Positions 1 through 11,441 of a DNA stretch of 64,000 nt are shown here, piece by piece. Numbering within the stretch: position 1 is the stretch's first letter; every line of letters starts with the position of its first letter. Both the position numbers and the translations under genes were made by a program. Origin of the DNA: Chamaecrista fasciculata (taxonomy: Eukaryota > Streptophyta > Magnoliopsida > Fabales > Fabaceae); NCBI GenBank assembly GCA_003254925.1, contig QANZ01015676.1, forward strand, positions 20,257 to 84,256. Reading direction: 5' to 3'. The notes below the pieces were generated by a model. The model was not told the origin of the DNA. It did not search any database and was given only the letters and a program-made list of their open reading frames with translations.

Positions 1-1343
1 CGTAAATATCACAAAACTAAAAGGACCAAAAACGTAATTTTAGCGAAGAGGTCATCTTCAACCTCTAAGCCTACCCGACTCTCACCAAAACGGACGACTT
101 TGACCAAAACGGAAACGCCGACTTCCGGCGTCGTTCACAGCAATTGAAACACCGATCAACATCGATTCGGTGAGAGGAAAAGATCTGTGAAATCGGATTT
201 ACAAAACGAGACCAAAACAAGAACGAATCAAAACCTCAAAAATTTTTGAAACTTAACCCAAACATATCGACTTGGACCAAAATGGCGTTTTCACAAGATT
301 TATTGTTTCAAAATGATCTCCCAAAACCAGAAAAAAATCCATAACTCACTCATCAAAACGAACTCAAACAAAATCGGATCGAAGCTCAAAAAAAATTTTC
401 CGAAGAACACCGTTGATGGCTTCTCGGCGTCGTCTAAAAATGGAGTTTCAGAAATCGAATTTCACTCAATATTTCAGTGTAGGTATGCACAATAAATTCC
501 AGATAACAAAATGCACAAATCAAATCTGATTTTACATCCAAACAAAAACCTGATAACAAAACAGGACGCAGAAAACGTTGTTGAGAAGTTTTGTGTAAAA
601 GGAGAAAATTACAGAACAAGGACAGTCAAAACTACAAATTAGTCCACAAAGATTCCAAAATCAAGGATTTCTTCAAAACACAAACCCTAACTAGGAATTA
701 GTAACAACCAATCTCAAATATCAACGAGATCAAAACTCAAACCTGATATCATTTGAAGGAAAATTAGGGATCAAACAATTATTTAATCTCTAAAACAAAT
801 TGGGAGTAACAAATAAAATAACAAATGTAAATTTATTAGAGGAGACGATAAAAATTACCATCAAACCTGGAGAAAGAGAAACACCAAGAGGATTATTAGA
901 AATTAGGGTTATCATGTTTAGCAGGGAGAAACCCTTATATAGATAAGGCTTTAACAAATAGGGGAAAATCCCTAAAGAGATATCTTTGTTATCAAATATT
1001 TGATATGCCTCTAATTCGAAATTCAAATTTAAAATAAGTATCAGATAAAATCTAATAGGCTAATCAAATATATGATTGTTAAGTATATCAATTAAACTCT
1101 GCCACAAAATAACTTAATATCTAAATTAGTAATATCGATGGGGCAATTACTAATACTCTCAGGCTGTGGGTTGGGGTCTTTGCCCAATAGGCATGTGGAT
1201 AATCCGACCCATCACAAATTACCACATTTAAACAGGGACCAAAGTATATTCTCATTCGTAATCACGAAATTAAATTACTTAAGCAGTATAAAATAAATCT
1301 AATAATAATTAATACTAATAATTTTAACTAAAAAATTCCAACA
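1..1343 (-). mobile_element. Partial LTR retrotransposon, LTR end plus 5' internal part
   Basis: Read on the minus strand, an LTR seems to begin TGTTGGAATT at 1343 and end at about 754 with ...CCTTCA. Two bases later comes TGATATCAGG (751-742), a degenerate form of the initiator-tRNA-Met primer site TGGTATCAGAGC used by many plant LTR elements. A TATA-like TATATAAG lies at 941-934, where an LTR promoter would be. The stretch 1-741 would then be the start of the internal region. No gag or pol reading frame is recognised, and the rest of the element lies outside the window. The LTR boundaries and primer site are inferred from position and weak similarity. Confidence 0.45.
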
Positions 1344-2460
1344 AATGTGTGATGACTTAGTCCTCAAATAAATTAAATAAAGAGGTGTATGTGTTACTTT
1401 ATATATAGTCATCTTAATATTTTATTGTGTTATCCATATTTCTATATATAGTTATTCCTATTGTGAGTAGAATATAAAGTTGTCATCTTTTATAAATGTA
1501 TTTGAAGAGATGTGTTACCCTAATACGTCTATTATTATCTTTTGTAGATTTTAGAAGAGAATTGCAATATATGAATTTTATGTCTTTTTATTAATAAAAT
1601 AGCTATCCAATGGATTGGAGCATCAACGTATAAAAGAAACAATAATATTGATGACGTTCTATGATTTCTAATCTCTCTCGGCTGTCTTGCGTAGAGATTA
1701 GGAAGAAATCAACTTGCTTCACTATAGTGAAAATTATTCTCCTATGAGGAGAGCTTCTTTAGTGATCATTCTAGACCTAAAAATTATGTTGACATTATAA
1801 AATTATTCTCCGATGAGGAGAGCTTCTTTAGTGATCATTCTAGACCTCAAATTGGAGGAAATATATAGACGGTTTTACAAATTAAAGATACCCTAATTGG
1901 TTGAGAGGAAGAGAAAATTGGTGAAAACAAGAAAGAAGCAGTAACCTATAGAGAAATCAAAGAAAACGTGTACACTAGAAAGATTCATATAGGAAAGGAA
2001 GCATTCAGTGGTATCAACTCTACTATTGTACCAAAATAGAAAAAGGATGTACAACCAATTACTTAGGATCCATAACAAATTGACAATGAATGTCGAGAGT
2101 ACCTTAACCGAAGAGGAATAATGTTTGAAAGAAGATAGACTCAAAGAATTCATGTAAAATAAAGGAGTCAATCTAAAAATATTTAGCCTTCTAATTTTTG
2201 CAACAGAAACATATGGCATTCTCGTCCTAGACATGTTTTTTTATTATAAGTAGTTTCCACACTTCGCAAATATCAAATTGTTTTATATTATTGTGGTAAT
2301 GTAATTGTCAAGATATAAGACAATATGAATTCTAAAAGTTTGTTAAAAACCATTTTTTCGGTCTCTGATCCTAAACACCTTTGAGACTTTTATAATATTT
2401 TTGTTATGTAAAAAAAAAAAAAAACTTAGTTTTGCTCAATATATGCAAAGTTAAAATATA
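1344..2460. other. AT-rich intergenic DNA with a short direct duplication
   Basis: No gene is recognised. About 50 bp is duplicated at 1734-1785 and 1802-1851 (units starting ATTATTCTCC, differing by one or a few bases), separated by about 18 bp. The minus-strand open frame at 1893-2234 has no recognisable domain and is probably chance. Confidence 0.5.
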
Positions 2461-2551
2461 ATTCACTAGTAACTTCAGTTTCTTTTCTTTTTTTCACAAG
2501 TTGGTGTTGGTTTTTTTTTTCAATGACTTTAATTCACTAGTAACTTCAGTT

Positions 2552-2637
<86 letters not shown>

Positions 2638-2647
2638 NNNNNNNNNN
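2461..2647. repeat. 72-bp duplication, long poly-T and N gap
   Basis: A 26-bp stretch (ATTCACTAGTAACTTCAG...) occurs at about 2461 and again at about 2532. The second copy runs into about 85 uninterrupted T residues (2553-2637), followed by ten N. The homopolymer beside the gap suggests an assembly break, so its true length and the sequence joining 2637 to 2648 are unknown. Confidence 0.8.
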
Positions 2648-2879
2648 CCGTGGACGGCGGTGGTGGGTGGCGGCGGCGGCAGTCTTGTGGTGGTTGTGGG
2701 AAGGGCATTTTTGTCATTTTTTTCTATATCTATTTTACTTTCCCTCCCCTACCTTTTTATACCAAACACTTTCAATCTTTACCTACTTTACATTCCCTCA
2801 ACTACTTTTCCTTTCCCTCACAATTTTTCCCTTGTAAAACCCTTTCCTTTACATACCCCCAACCTTACCAAACGGACCC
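2648..2879. mobile_element. Right end of a PIF/Harbinger-like MITE
   Basis: The stretch ends CCAAACGGACCC followed by TTA (2880-2882). Read inward this is GGGTCCGTTTGG, the style of terminus seen in plant PIF/Harbinger (Tourist-like) elements, which duplicate TWA. The interior is pyrimidine-rich. The left terminus is lost in the poly-T and N gap, so the assignment rests on one end. Confidence 0.4.
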
Positions 2880-2882
2880 TTA

Positions 2883-3454
2883 GTGTATTTTTTGTGGAAA
2901 CAATTTGATGATTTGACCCAAAAGAAATGGGCCATTCTCTTTTAAGGCCCATGCCTTGTAAGAGCTTACAACCAATGTTAAGGGAAAAAGCCAGTTTGAA
3001 CCCAAAAAGCCCAATAATGACCTAAATGGGTTTAGTTAATAAAACACTGGCCTCTTACATGTCAAAGAACACGAATTTGTTGTCAAGCACTGAAGCACTT
3101 ATATAGGAGATTAATGCACACACGTTCATCTGACTTGGACTCTCTTGGATTTTTTGGGATTTATATAAATCTAATTTTTGTGTGAAATTAAACTTCAACA
3201 AAATTTAACAATTCAACCTTCAAAGCAATTTCTGCAATTTACGTCCATGTTCATCAGCTTAACTTTTTGTCATCCGATCCATTCCTAGCAGAAGTCAGTT
3301 GAGAGTTGAGACTAAAATTAAATGTTTAAAAAGCTAACTAATCATTCTAAAATATTTATGGGTGTACCTCTAATTGTATATCATATATAAGAAAAACATT
3401 GCCGTCTGTTTGAATTTTTTTTCTAAATATTATTTTCTATTTTTAAAAGTTAAA
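2883..3454. other. Gene-free intergenic DNA
   Basis: No coding region or complete element is recognised. Two GGCCCA/TGGGCC hexamers occur at about 2930-2955, but there is no gene beside them. Confidence 0.4.
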
Positions 3455-4282
3455 AAAAAAAGTTATTTTGGTCCAAAATGTATGTCTTTATGTTTATTTT
3501 TGTCCTTATGTTTCAAGATATTTACATTAATCCTAAATAGTGATAAAAATGTTTCATTTTGGTTCTAAAATATTGAATATGACTATATTTCTCTTATTTC
3601 ACATTCGAATGTAATTAGTTCAGAATTACGTGTTGCTTTTGAGGACTACTTTCTCCATCCAGTTGGGACCGTCTACAAACGAGGTCAAATCGGGTACCAA
3701 AAGTAGGTAAATTGTTTCACGATCAAATTAGTAAAATTGATCATATCTCTTTTATTTCAAGTCCGAATGCGACGAGTTCGAAACTACATGTTGCTCTTAA
3801 TGAGTCTTTTTTTTTTTTTTCATTGTTGAGATTATTAGCAAATAAGGTCAAATTGAATTTGGCTCAAAAATGGGTTTAGAACCAATTTTTCATAATTTTT
3901 TACTTTGTAGTCTCAACCCCACTTTCGAGCTCGATTTGATCTCATCTTCTTACAGTTCTAACGGGGCCGAAAAATGACTTAATAAGAATAGTTTGTAGCT
4001 TTAAATTCATCATATTTAGAATTAAAACAAGATAGATATGACCAACTTTACTTATTTGAACTTGAAATGATCGAGTGGCTCACGTTCAGGATCTGATTTG
4101 ACCTTGTTCGTTAACAGCTCCAACTAGAAAAAGAAAGCACTCTTCAAAAGCAATACGTAGCTCTAGACTCGTCACATTTAAACTTGAAACGAGATAAATA
4201 TGACTACATTCAATAGTTTTAGACCAAAATAAAATATTTTACCAACATTTAGGACCATGAATCTTTTAAAATATAAAAGATT
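3455..4282. repeat. Degenerate copy of the GGTC foldback MITE family
   Basis: This has the internal layout of the complete copies at 9094-9935 and 46081-46933. It opens with phrases such as TTTTGGTCCAAAATG and closes with their reverse complement near CATTTAGGACC. Inside are inverted copies of a core containing CATATCTCTTTTATTTC and its complement. The termini have decayed and no TSD is visible, so the limits are approximate. Confidence 0.55.
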
Positions 4283-6290
4283 CTCTTAATAACTACTTTT
4301 TTCAAGTATTTTTTAAAAGATTCATTAATAAAAACATGTGGTGCACATATATATGCCCTTTTTATATATATCTTAATACATCATAACTAATTAAATATTT
4401 ACAAAATAATCGCATATAACTTTTTTTGTTGAAAGTGAAACTTTTATATAGACAAAAATGTTTGATTATCTAAATTTTTCTTTGTTATGCATTTTAAATT
4501 TGTCTTAAATATATTTTACAGTGAGATTGTAAAGAAAGTAAATTAAGATGAATACTTTAACAAGTATAAATAAATATACATTTGAATTTTAATCAAATTA
4601 AAATTTGTAACTAGCTTTACTTAATTATTTAGGAATCATCTTAGAAGCTTCATTATGAATTCATCTTATTGATTGACTCGCACCATCGGCCACAAAGCAC
4701 AAACCAAACAATTCACTCATGCACATGCATTTAGACGTGTTTATGTCCATTGGGGGTTTTAAATTTTCTTCAAATTTTAAAATCTAATTAGTTAAACTTT
4801 TCCTCTTAACCAATAAAATTTTGCAAACGTTCATTACTATGTTATATACCAATAAAATTTTGCCAATGGATATATTTATTGTCTTTTTCCATATTTTAAG
4901 AAATAGACTCTCCATCACATCACACTAAATCACTAATAATGGATGATAATTAATTAACTAGTATTGTTATTTTTTATTAGAACCTACTAATCTTAGTCAC
5001 TATTTGAAAAGAATTCTTAGAGTCAACAAAACCTTCTAAGATCTCCGATCATGCTCAATCTCTTCATTCTTTTTATTTTTAATTCCCAAAATATTAAGTG
5101 ATTATATATGTGATCACTATTTGGAAATCAAGTTATATTCAGAGGTTGAGAAATATAGTAGGTGTTATAGTAATTTAATTTGTCAAAAAATTTCATGTTA
5201 ATATTATGTTTTTAGAAACTTCTTATTACAATGTGTTCTATAACTATTCTGAGTTTTTTTTTTTAAAAAAAAAAACCTTTTATCTCTATAACTAATTATA
5301 ATTTTCAAATTTACAATTTATATATATATATATGTATATATATATATACATATACCTATATCCTATTTCTTTCTTTCTTTCTTTTGTACTAATCTTGACT
5401 CCTCTTGAGATTTGAATAACAAGTTATATGATTAAATATATTGAAAATTACTTAAAACTTTATGGGAGATATATAAAAATGAAGGAAATTCATCAAGGCT
5501 AGATTAAGGTTAAATTCATTAGATAGATGAATGAAAATATGAGCAATTAAATTTGGATTTTTTATTAAGAGGATATATATATATATCCACATTATACATA
5601 TCTACTTATGTAATTACATTATATATGTATTATGTAAATATACACACACATATAATGCATGTAATGTGTTTGTTTTGTCTTTGTTATTTGCTTTTCCTAA
5701 CTTTAAGACAGCACAAAGAGTCATTTGGCCTTAGATTCACTCAAGGGACAAATTATGCTTGACACTCTCTTTCTCTCTAATCTTAAATTAGGAATAAAAT
5801 CCCTCACGTTCAAAGCATCCAAGTCATACCATCAAATATTCAAATCTATTAGACTATTATTTATAATTATATAAATAAAGTATACAAATTGATAAGCTTA
5901 TCATTTAAACACATAATTAATGCATGCTTCTTAAGCCAACAAATGGTCCAGTCATTAATTAGAAAGAATATACATATATTCTGACACATGGCACGACCTA
6001 ATAGAATGAATAATGATTGACAATACTCATTATTAATTAATCACAGATATAATAATTTGTTATATATATAGTTATCTACTCATTTATTAATATCTAGCTA
6101 TGTATATCAATCAAAGGCTTATATATTTTTATATTTATTAAAAAACAAATAAAATTAACCTCCTGAAATTTTGTATTGAGATATATATTCATTTAAATAA
6201 AAATATAATATTTTCACTCAAGCTTTTCGTTCTTTCTATTGCAATGTTATAAATCATAATATATACATCATCATCATCATTATTATTATT
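4283..6290. other. Gene-free AT-rich DNA with microsatellites
   Basis: No gene or element with definable ends is recognised. Simple repeats include (AT)n at about 5319-5351, (TTTC)n at about 5367-5383, and TCA/TTA triplets at 6267-6294 that run into the next element. Confidence 0.4.
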
Positions 6291-6295
6291 ATTAG

Positions 6296-7424
6296 GGTAA
6301 AATACAAAAAAACGTACCTGTAATTTGACCGGATTTCACATCACTGTTGTGTGGTTTAAAATGTCTCACTTTGGGTACATGAGATATGTGTCGTCTAGCA
6401 ACTAGGGTACATGTGTTTTTGTTCCATTAATTTTAATATAAATGCTGACGTGGTGCAATTTTAGCCATCGATTTTCAATGTATTTTAGGCGTCGATTTTT
6501 ATTGCATCATAACCGTTGGTTTCTCTTGCATCTTAGTCGTTGATTTCCACTCAAAGGTTAAAATCTCATTTTTGGTTTTCAAACTATGGAACAAATTTCA
6601 TTTTGGCCATAAAAGCTATTTTTTATTTCATTTTTGTCCTTAAACTTTCACATTTTTTTCTGTTTTGATCTCCAAAATGTGATTTTATTGCAATTTTAAC
6701 CGTTATTCTTAGTTCAATCATAAATTTATCTCCAATTTATAATTGATCTCCAAAATGTAATTTTATCTTTGGCTCATTCTTATCTCATTATTCTCAACTT
6801 CCCCCTCTTTTTCATCATTTTCATTCATTTGTCCCAAATCATCAAAATAAAATTGTAAAGTGTCCTAAAACTCTTCCAAACATTCCAAATTAGTCCTTAA
6901 TCCAAGAATCTTTCAAGGACTAAATTGATATGCAAGGACTAAATTGAAATCAAACAAAATATTTAAAACCCTAAACCCTAAAACCCTAAAACTCTAAAAC
7001 CCTAAACCCTAACAGAAAAGGACAACGGAGGAGAGAGAGCTTGAGCAAATGGTGGAATGGTGCAATGGTTGGGAGAGAAGAAGACGAAGAGACGTGGGAG
7101 GATGAAGAGAAATTTATGTTTTGGGGAACATTCAATTAAAGTTTCAATTTCTGTTTTTTTCTTACATTTTGATCCTTTATAAAAAGAAAAGGACCTTAAA
7201 AAATTGTTTTAGGACCAAAATGAAACTTATCGCATAGTTCGTGGATCAAAATTTGATTTTTCACCGAGTCACAAGCATATTCCGTCTAAATTCTGACGGA
7301 AAAAAGTTCAAGTACTTAACGTGGGTAACGTCAAAATACACAGGTACCCAAAGTAAGACGTTTTAAACCACACAACAGTGATGTGAAATCGGGCCAAACC
7401 ACATGTACGTTTTTTGAATTTTAC

Positions 7425-7425
<1 letters not shown>
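6296..7425. mobile_element. TIR element inserted in a (TTA)n tract
   Basis: The left end GGTAAAATACAAAAAAACGT is matched in reverse complement by the right end (ACGTTTTTTGAATTTTACC). The similarity runs inward for more than 100 bp, including the CACTGTTGTGTGGTTTAAAA phrase at about 6341-6360 and its complement at about 7361-7380. Both flanks are TTA repeats, so a TSD cannot be told from the microsatellite. The interior has a short CCCTAAA-like run (6965-7010). It also has a segment at about 6840-6900 closely matching the arms of the 29385-31841 element, so the two share an internal module despite different termini. Confidence 0.7.

Positions 7426-7500
<75 letters not shown>
7426..7500. repeat. 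(ATT)n microsatellite
   Basis: About 24 uninterrupted ATT units directly follow the right end of the preceding TIR element; a shorter TTA run precedes its left end. The apparent poly-Asn reading on the minus strand is only this repeat. Confidence 0.95.
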
Positions 7501-7504
<4 letters not shown>

Positions 7505-8241
7505 AATGTCATATGTGTACAATATATATATAATGTGAAAAGTTTTTTTTTCTTCCAAAATTGGAATATCAACCCTTACTGTGCGGAGCTTTCAAGTCCA
7601 ATATCTTTTTTCTATGAAAATATAACTTTTTTTTAGAATGTGTTGAATATTGGAACTTTCACTAGGAATATCCTTCGTTTTATATACAATCAAATTTGAA
7701 CCCCTATCACATTGATTAATCAATTATGCAATTAAGAAAAAGAAAACATTTTGTATAATTTATTGAGTGCATTAGGAATATCTTGCTCCTATAACCCTAA
7801 ATTTACACGTCTTGAGATCATATATATGTGGATGTCAATATAGTCCCACTCACGTACACCACATAAGTACATATATAAAATAACAATTAACATCAAATTA
7901 GTCTAAGTTAAATATCTTAACTCTTAAGCGATATGGAATCTTGTAAAAATGTTAGGTAGAAGAGACAGATCAGAATATTTATCTCTCTTTCTTGTGTTTT
8001 TTTTCTTATATTAATAAAAGATAAGTTAAACAAAAGAGAATATACTAGGAAGCACAATATTATTAAAACAATATGCTTCATTATCCTGGAATATTCCATT
8101 GTGGACCATATCTCGCCCATATAAGTGATATATTATTAATTATATATATATATGATGGTAATGTGTTCATGGACCATATAAAAGTACGTTTTCTTGTACA
8201 CATAAAAAGTCATATGGCCCATTAATTAAGTTCTGCAATTA
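7501..8241. other. Gene-free AT-rich DNA
   Basis: No gene, RNA gene or bounded element is recognised. The minus-strand open frame at 7917-8120 has no similarity I can name. Confidence 0.4.
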
Positions 8242-8257
8242 AATAACACAATATAAC

Positions 8258-8870
8258 TTTTTTCTTTGCTCGAAAAAAAATAATTCAATCAAAAGCAAGG
8301 CAAAGCCAAGTACAGTAAACAAAAACATAGCAAAATAATCCATTCTCTCCCTAGCATCAACAAGAACACTAGACAGAACATCAACTGACGAAAGTGGGGA
8401 GTTTGCAACCCATCCAAGAGAACCCATCTTCGTGTCAGAAAAATTGGAAAGACAAGCAGCTGCCAATTTAATGGATCTAGAGATCCAACTAAAGCTACAA
8501 CCATATAAATAACTGAAAACACAAAAAAAAAACCCGACCAGATCTAGAACGCCGTCGCCACAAAACCCGTCGCAGAAAACAAACGAACACGAGCAGAGAG
8601 CACACAAATCTGGGAAGGAAACTTGGCGAAAATCACCTAAACTTGAAAACCACCGCCGCAGAAGACACACAGAAAAGAACACCACTGCAGAAGGCCAAAG
8701 CTAGGAGGCACCGCCGATAACCCTAATATAAAATAGGGTGAAATCTCTCATGAAAACTCGCTAGAGAGGTGATCCCTCATAAGAAGGAGTTTGAGAGAAA
8801 ACTCGACTCTCATGAGAGAGAAGATTTTTTAGGCGGCTAGTTGGACTGGGATTTTCCTTCGGCCCTTCCC
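8258..8870 (-). mobile_element. Short LINE-type retroposon with 16-bp TSD
   Basis: The unit is flanked by a perfect 16-bp duplication AATAACACAATATAAC (8242-8257 and 8871-8886). On the minus strand it begins GGGAAGGGCC at 8870 and ends in an A-rich tail (CAAAGAAAAAA) against the left duplication, as expected of target-primed reverse transcription. The 3' part encodes a decayed tail with SWISRSIKLAAACLSNF (around 8495-8445). This resembles the end of the RNase H domain of plant L1 LINEs. The GC-richer 5' part looks like a 5' untranslated leader. At 613 bp it lacks nearly all of pol, so it is an internally deleted, non-autonomous LINE derivative. The LINE parentage is inference; the TSD is directly visible. 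Confidence 0.75.
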
Positions 8871-9093
8871 AATAACACAATATAACTACACATGCAATAA
8901 CCCTCCAACTCCACCTTTTGTCTTCTTCCCCTCTATTTAATTATGATTAAATGATTTTGAAGTTTAAAAATAAAACCAAATCAAATCAAAGACTTCATTT
9001 GATTGGAAGCATGAACTTTTAAAGAAGTAAAAATTTACCAATGAGAGAAGTTAAAATGGAAATTTGAAGAGTTTTTTAATTTGTTATTATATA

Positions 9094-9935
9094 GGTCAAA
9101 AACCTATTTTGGTCCCTAATGTTTATCCCAAGTTCCGTTTTGGTCCCTAACTTTTTTATTTGGTTTTGGTCCTTAATGTTTCATAAACGTTTCATCATTG
9201 GTCCCTAACTATTGAATATGGTCATATCTCTTTCGTTTTAAACCCAAATACGATTAAATAAGAGCTACGGATTAAATTATTTGATGAGTTCTTTATTTGC
9301 TCAGTTGGAATCAACGACAAACTAGGTCAAATGGACTTGAAAATGGGTCGTTTGTTTCATGAATTTGGTCATATCTTTCTCATTTCAAATTTGAATGCAA
9401 CGAAATCGTAGCTATAAATTACTCTTAAGAAGTTCTTTCTCTATCTAGTTAGGGTCGTTGGCAAATGAGGTCAAATAGTACACCGAAAGTGAGTTAAGTC
9501 AAAACATTAATATTAACTTTCGGAATACTAGCTATTTGACCTCGTTTGTCAACGGTTTCAACTAGACAAAGAAAGAACTCATCAAAAGTAACTTGTAGCT
9601 CTGATTATGTTGCATTTGGACTTAATACAAGAGAGATATGACCAAATTTATTAAATAAGCAGCCCAGTTTTAGGTCTTATTTCATGTTTGGTTTGATCTC
9701 GTTTGTCGATGACTTCAACTGGAAAAAGAAAGAATTTGAACTTATCAAATTTAACCCGTAACTCTGATTGAATTGCATTCGTGTTTGAAATGGGAGAGAT
9801 ACGACTATATTCAATAGTGAGAGACCAGTGATGAAACTTTTAGAAAATACTAAAGACCAAAACAGAACAAAAAAAATATTATGGACCAAAACAAATCTTC
9901 GGATAAACATTAGGGACCAAAATAGGTTTTTGACC
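9094..9935. mobile_element. GGTC foldback MITE, complete copy with 9-bp TSD
   Basis: An 842-bp element starts GGTCAAAAACCTATTTTGG and ends with the reverse complement. It is flanked by a perfect 9-bp duplication TATTATATA (9085-9093, 9936-9944). A 9-bp TSD with long TIRs is the Mutator-like (MULE) signature. The interior is made of repeated, mutually inverted half-units containing GGTCATATCTCT...GAGTTCTTT and its complement, so the whole can fold into a long hairpin. It encodes nothing. It is the reference copy for the related stretches at 3455, 11876, 21590, 43555, 46081, 54124 and 56250. Confidence 0.85.
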
Positions 9936-9991
9936 TATTATATATCTATATATTTGATAAAACAAAACAAAAATTTTACAAAGCAAACAAA

Positions 9992-10016
9992 ATATATATA
10001 TATATATATATATATA
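9992..10016. repeat. (AT)n microsatellite
   Basis: An AT dinucleotide run just right of the foldback MITE; an N follows at 10051. Confidence 0.9.
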
Positions 10017-10142
10017 GTACATGAGATAAAAGGAATGAGTAAATTAATCANTTATTTATATATTAATATATATAGATAGGTGAAATTTAAATTAACTTTC
10101 GATCTTTCATACACTTAAGTTCCGTTTCATACACAATTATTT

Positions 10143-11441
10143 AAATTACATAAAAGGGCCATGTGGTTTGGCCCATTTTCAAATAGGGTCCTGTGGTTTA
10201 AAAAATGTCAAATTGGGGTCATGTGGTTTCCTCCGTTAGCAAATAGGGTCCCAGATGGTTTTTTCCATCCAAATTAACAGAGCCAGGTTAAAATGAATTT
10301 CTAGAAGGACTGTTTTGTAATTTGAGCATTTTTTTATTAAAACAAACTTAAAAAGAGGACTATTTTGCAATTTGAACTAAATCCCTTTCTCTCCATTCTT
10401 AGTTTCCCACCGAACCCTTCGTACCCCCTCTCCCTACCCTTCGACCAACCGCCGCCGTCGGCGCCATATACCGTGACGACCTACCATCGCTCTCCCACCA
10501 CGCACTTCCATGGACTCGCTACGGTGCCTTCGGTTTCAGTCTCGGTCCGATGACTCTCGTCTCCATTTTCTTCAACGAGAACAACGACTTCTAGTCCTTC
10601 TCGCAGCTTCTTGCCGGCACTCTGGTGGCGCCGGAGCAAAAATCCTCTCCTGGCGAACTCGACGGCGGCGAGTTTAAGCCGATGTTCACGGGACTGAGCC
10701 CTCTCGGTTTCCTCGATTCGCCTGGATTCTTTTCAGCTTCTCAGAAACCTACCATCGCCATGAAGGTAAGTGAACTATTCATAGTAAAATCCTGCCTAAG
10801 AATTTCTCGACATTAACATTACTAATTAATTAGGGTTTTCACTTTTCACTCACTCACAGAGTCTAAATGTTCGATCGATTCGTGATTCAAGCGGGAACGG
10901 ACGAATCAGGCGTAGCGACGAGCATGGTTTCGATGAATTCCACCGGGAAACTAACATTTCGTAACACTGCCACATTCTTCGGAGTCCATTTGACCTCAAC
11001 TCCTCTGGATCTCACCTATTACAAACTCACTCTCGCCTCTGGAACTGTACGAATCAACACCACAAATCACAATCTGCTTAGAAGTTAGGTTAATTGATTG
11101 AATTAATTTGTTTAATTTGCAGATAGAGAGGTTTTTGAGCAAGAGAGGAGGGGAAAATGGAAGAAGGTTCGGTGGAAACTGAAAATGGAGAGGAAGGGAT
11201 TTGGTTCAAATTGCAAAATAGTCCTCTTTTTAAGTTTGTTTTAATAAAGAATGTTCAAATTACAAAACAGTCCTTTTAGAAATTTATTTTAACCTGGCTC
11301 TGTTAATTTGGATGGAAAAAATCACCTGGGACCCTATTTGCTAACGGAGGAAACCACAGGACCCCAATTTGACATTTTTTAAACCACAGGATCCTATTTG
11401 AAAATGGGTCAAACCACAGGGCTCTTTTATGTAATTTACCC
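10143..11441. mobile_element. Pack-type TIR element carrying a captured LEA_2 gene fragment
   Basis: The outer arms are inverted copies of each other for about 230 bp. The left arm begins AAATTACATAAAAG and the right ends CTTTTATGTAATTTACCC. Both contain the CAAATAGGGTCC and AACAGAGCCAGGTTAAAAT phrases. No clear TSD could be aligned. Between the arms lies GC-richer DNA (about 10390-11180) that looks like host gene sequence with intact splice sites. The terminus GGGTAAATTAC is shared with the elements at 40914 and 52471. The layout is that of a Pack-MULE or similar DNA transposon that has copied genomic DNA. Confidence 0.75.
10625..11180 (+). pseudogene. Captured LEA_2 (NDR1/HIN1-like) gene fragment
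   Basis: Exon-like segments are separated by spliceable introns. Coding-like DNA runs to ...IAMK at 10765, then GTAAGT...CACAG (10766-10859). Next is a segment reading FDRFVIQAGTDESGVAT and NTATFFGVHLTSTPLDL (10870-11046), then GTACG...TTGCAG (about 11047-11121), and a short 3' piece. The middle segment matches the conserved part of LEA_2/NHL membrane-anchored proteins, where a beta-sandwich carries an FFGVHV-STPL motif. The start of that exon is frame-disrupted (the Met at 10867 follows a stop in frame), and there is no N-terminal membrane segment or full C-terminus. Retained introns mean capture at DNA level, not by retroposition. The part before 10765 is not recognised. Confidence 0.65.

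Noticed and set aside
313..1026. Short open frames in the first kilobase.
   Set aside because: They fall in what looks like LTR and leader sequence of a retroelement and carry no domain.
1893..2234. 113-residue minus-strand open frame with hydrophobic segments.
   Set aside because: The composition follows AT-rich DNA; no recognisable domain, splice context or start context.
2501..2908. Poly-phenylalanine / Gly-Val open frame.
   Set aside because: It spans a poly-T tract and N gap; no domain, and the frame is not reliable.
7363..7572. Poly-asparagine open frame.
   Set aside because: It is a (TTA)n microsatellite read on the minus strand.
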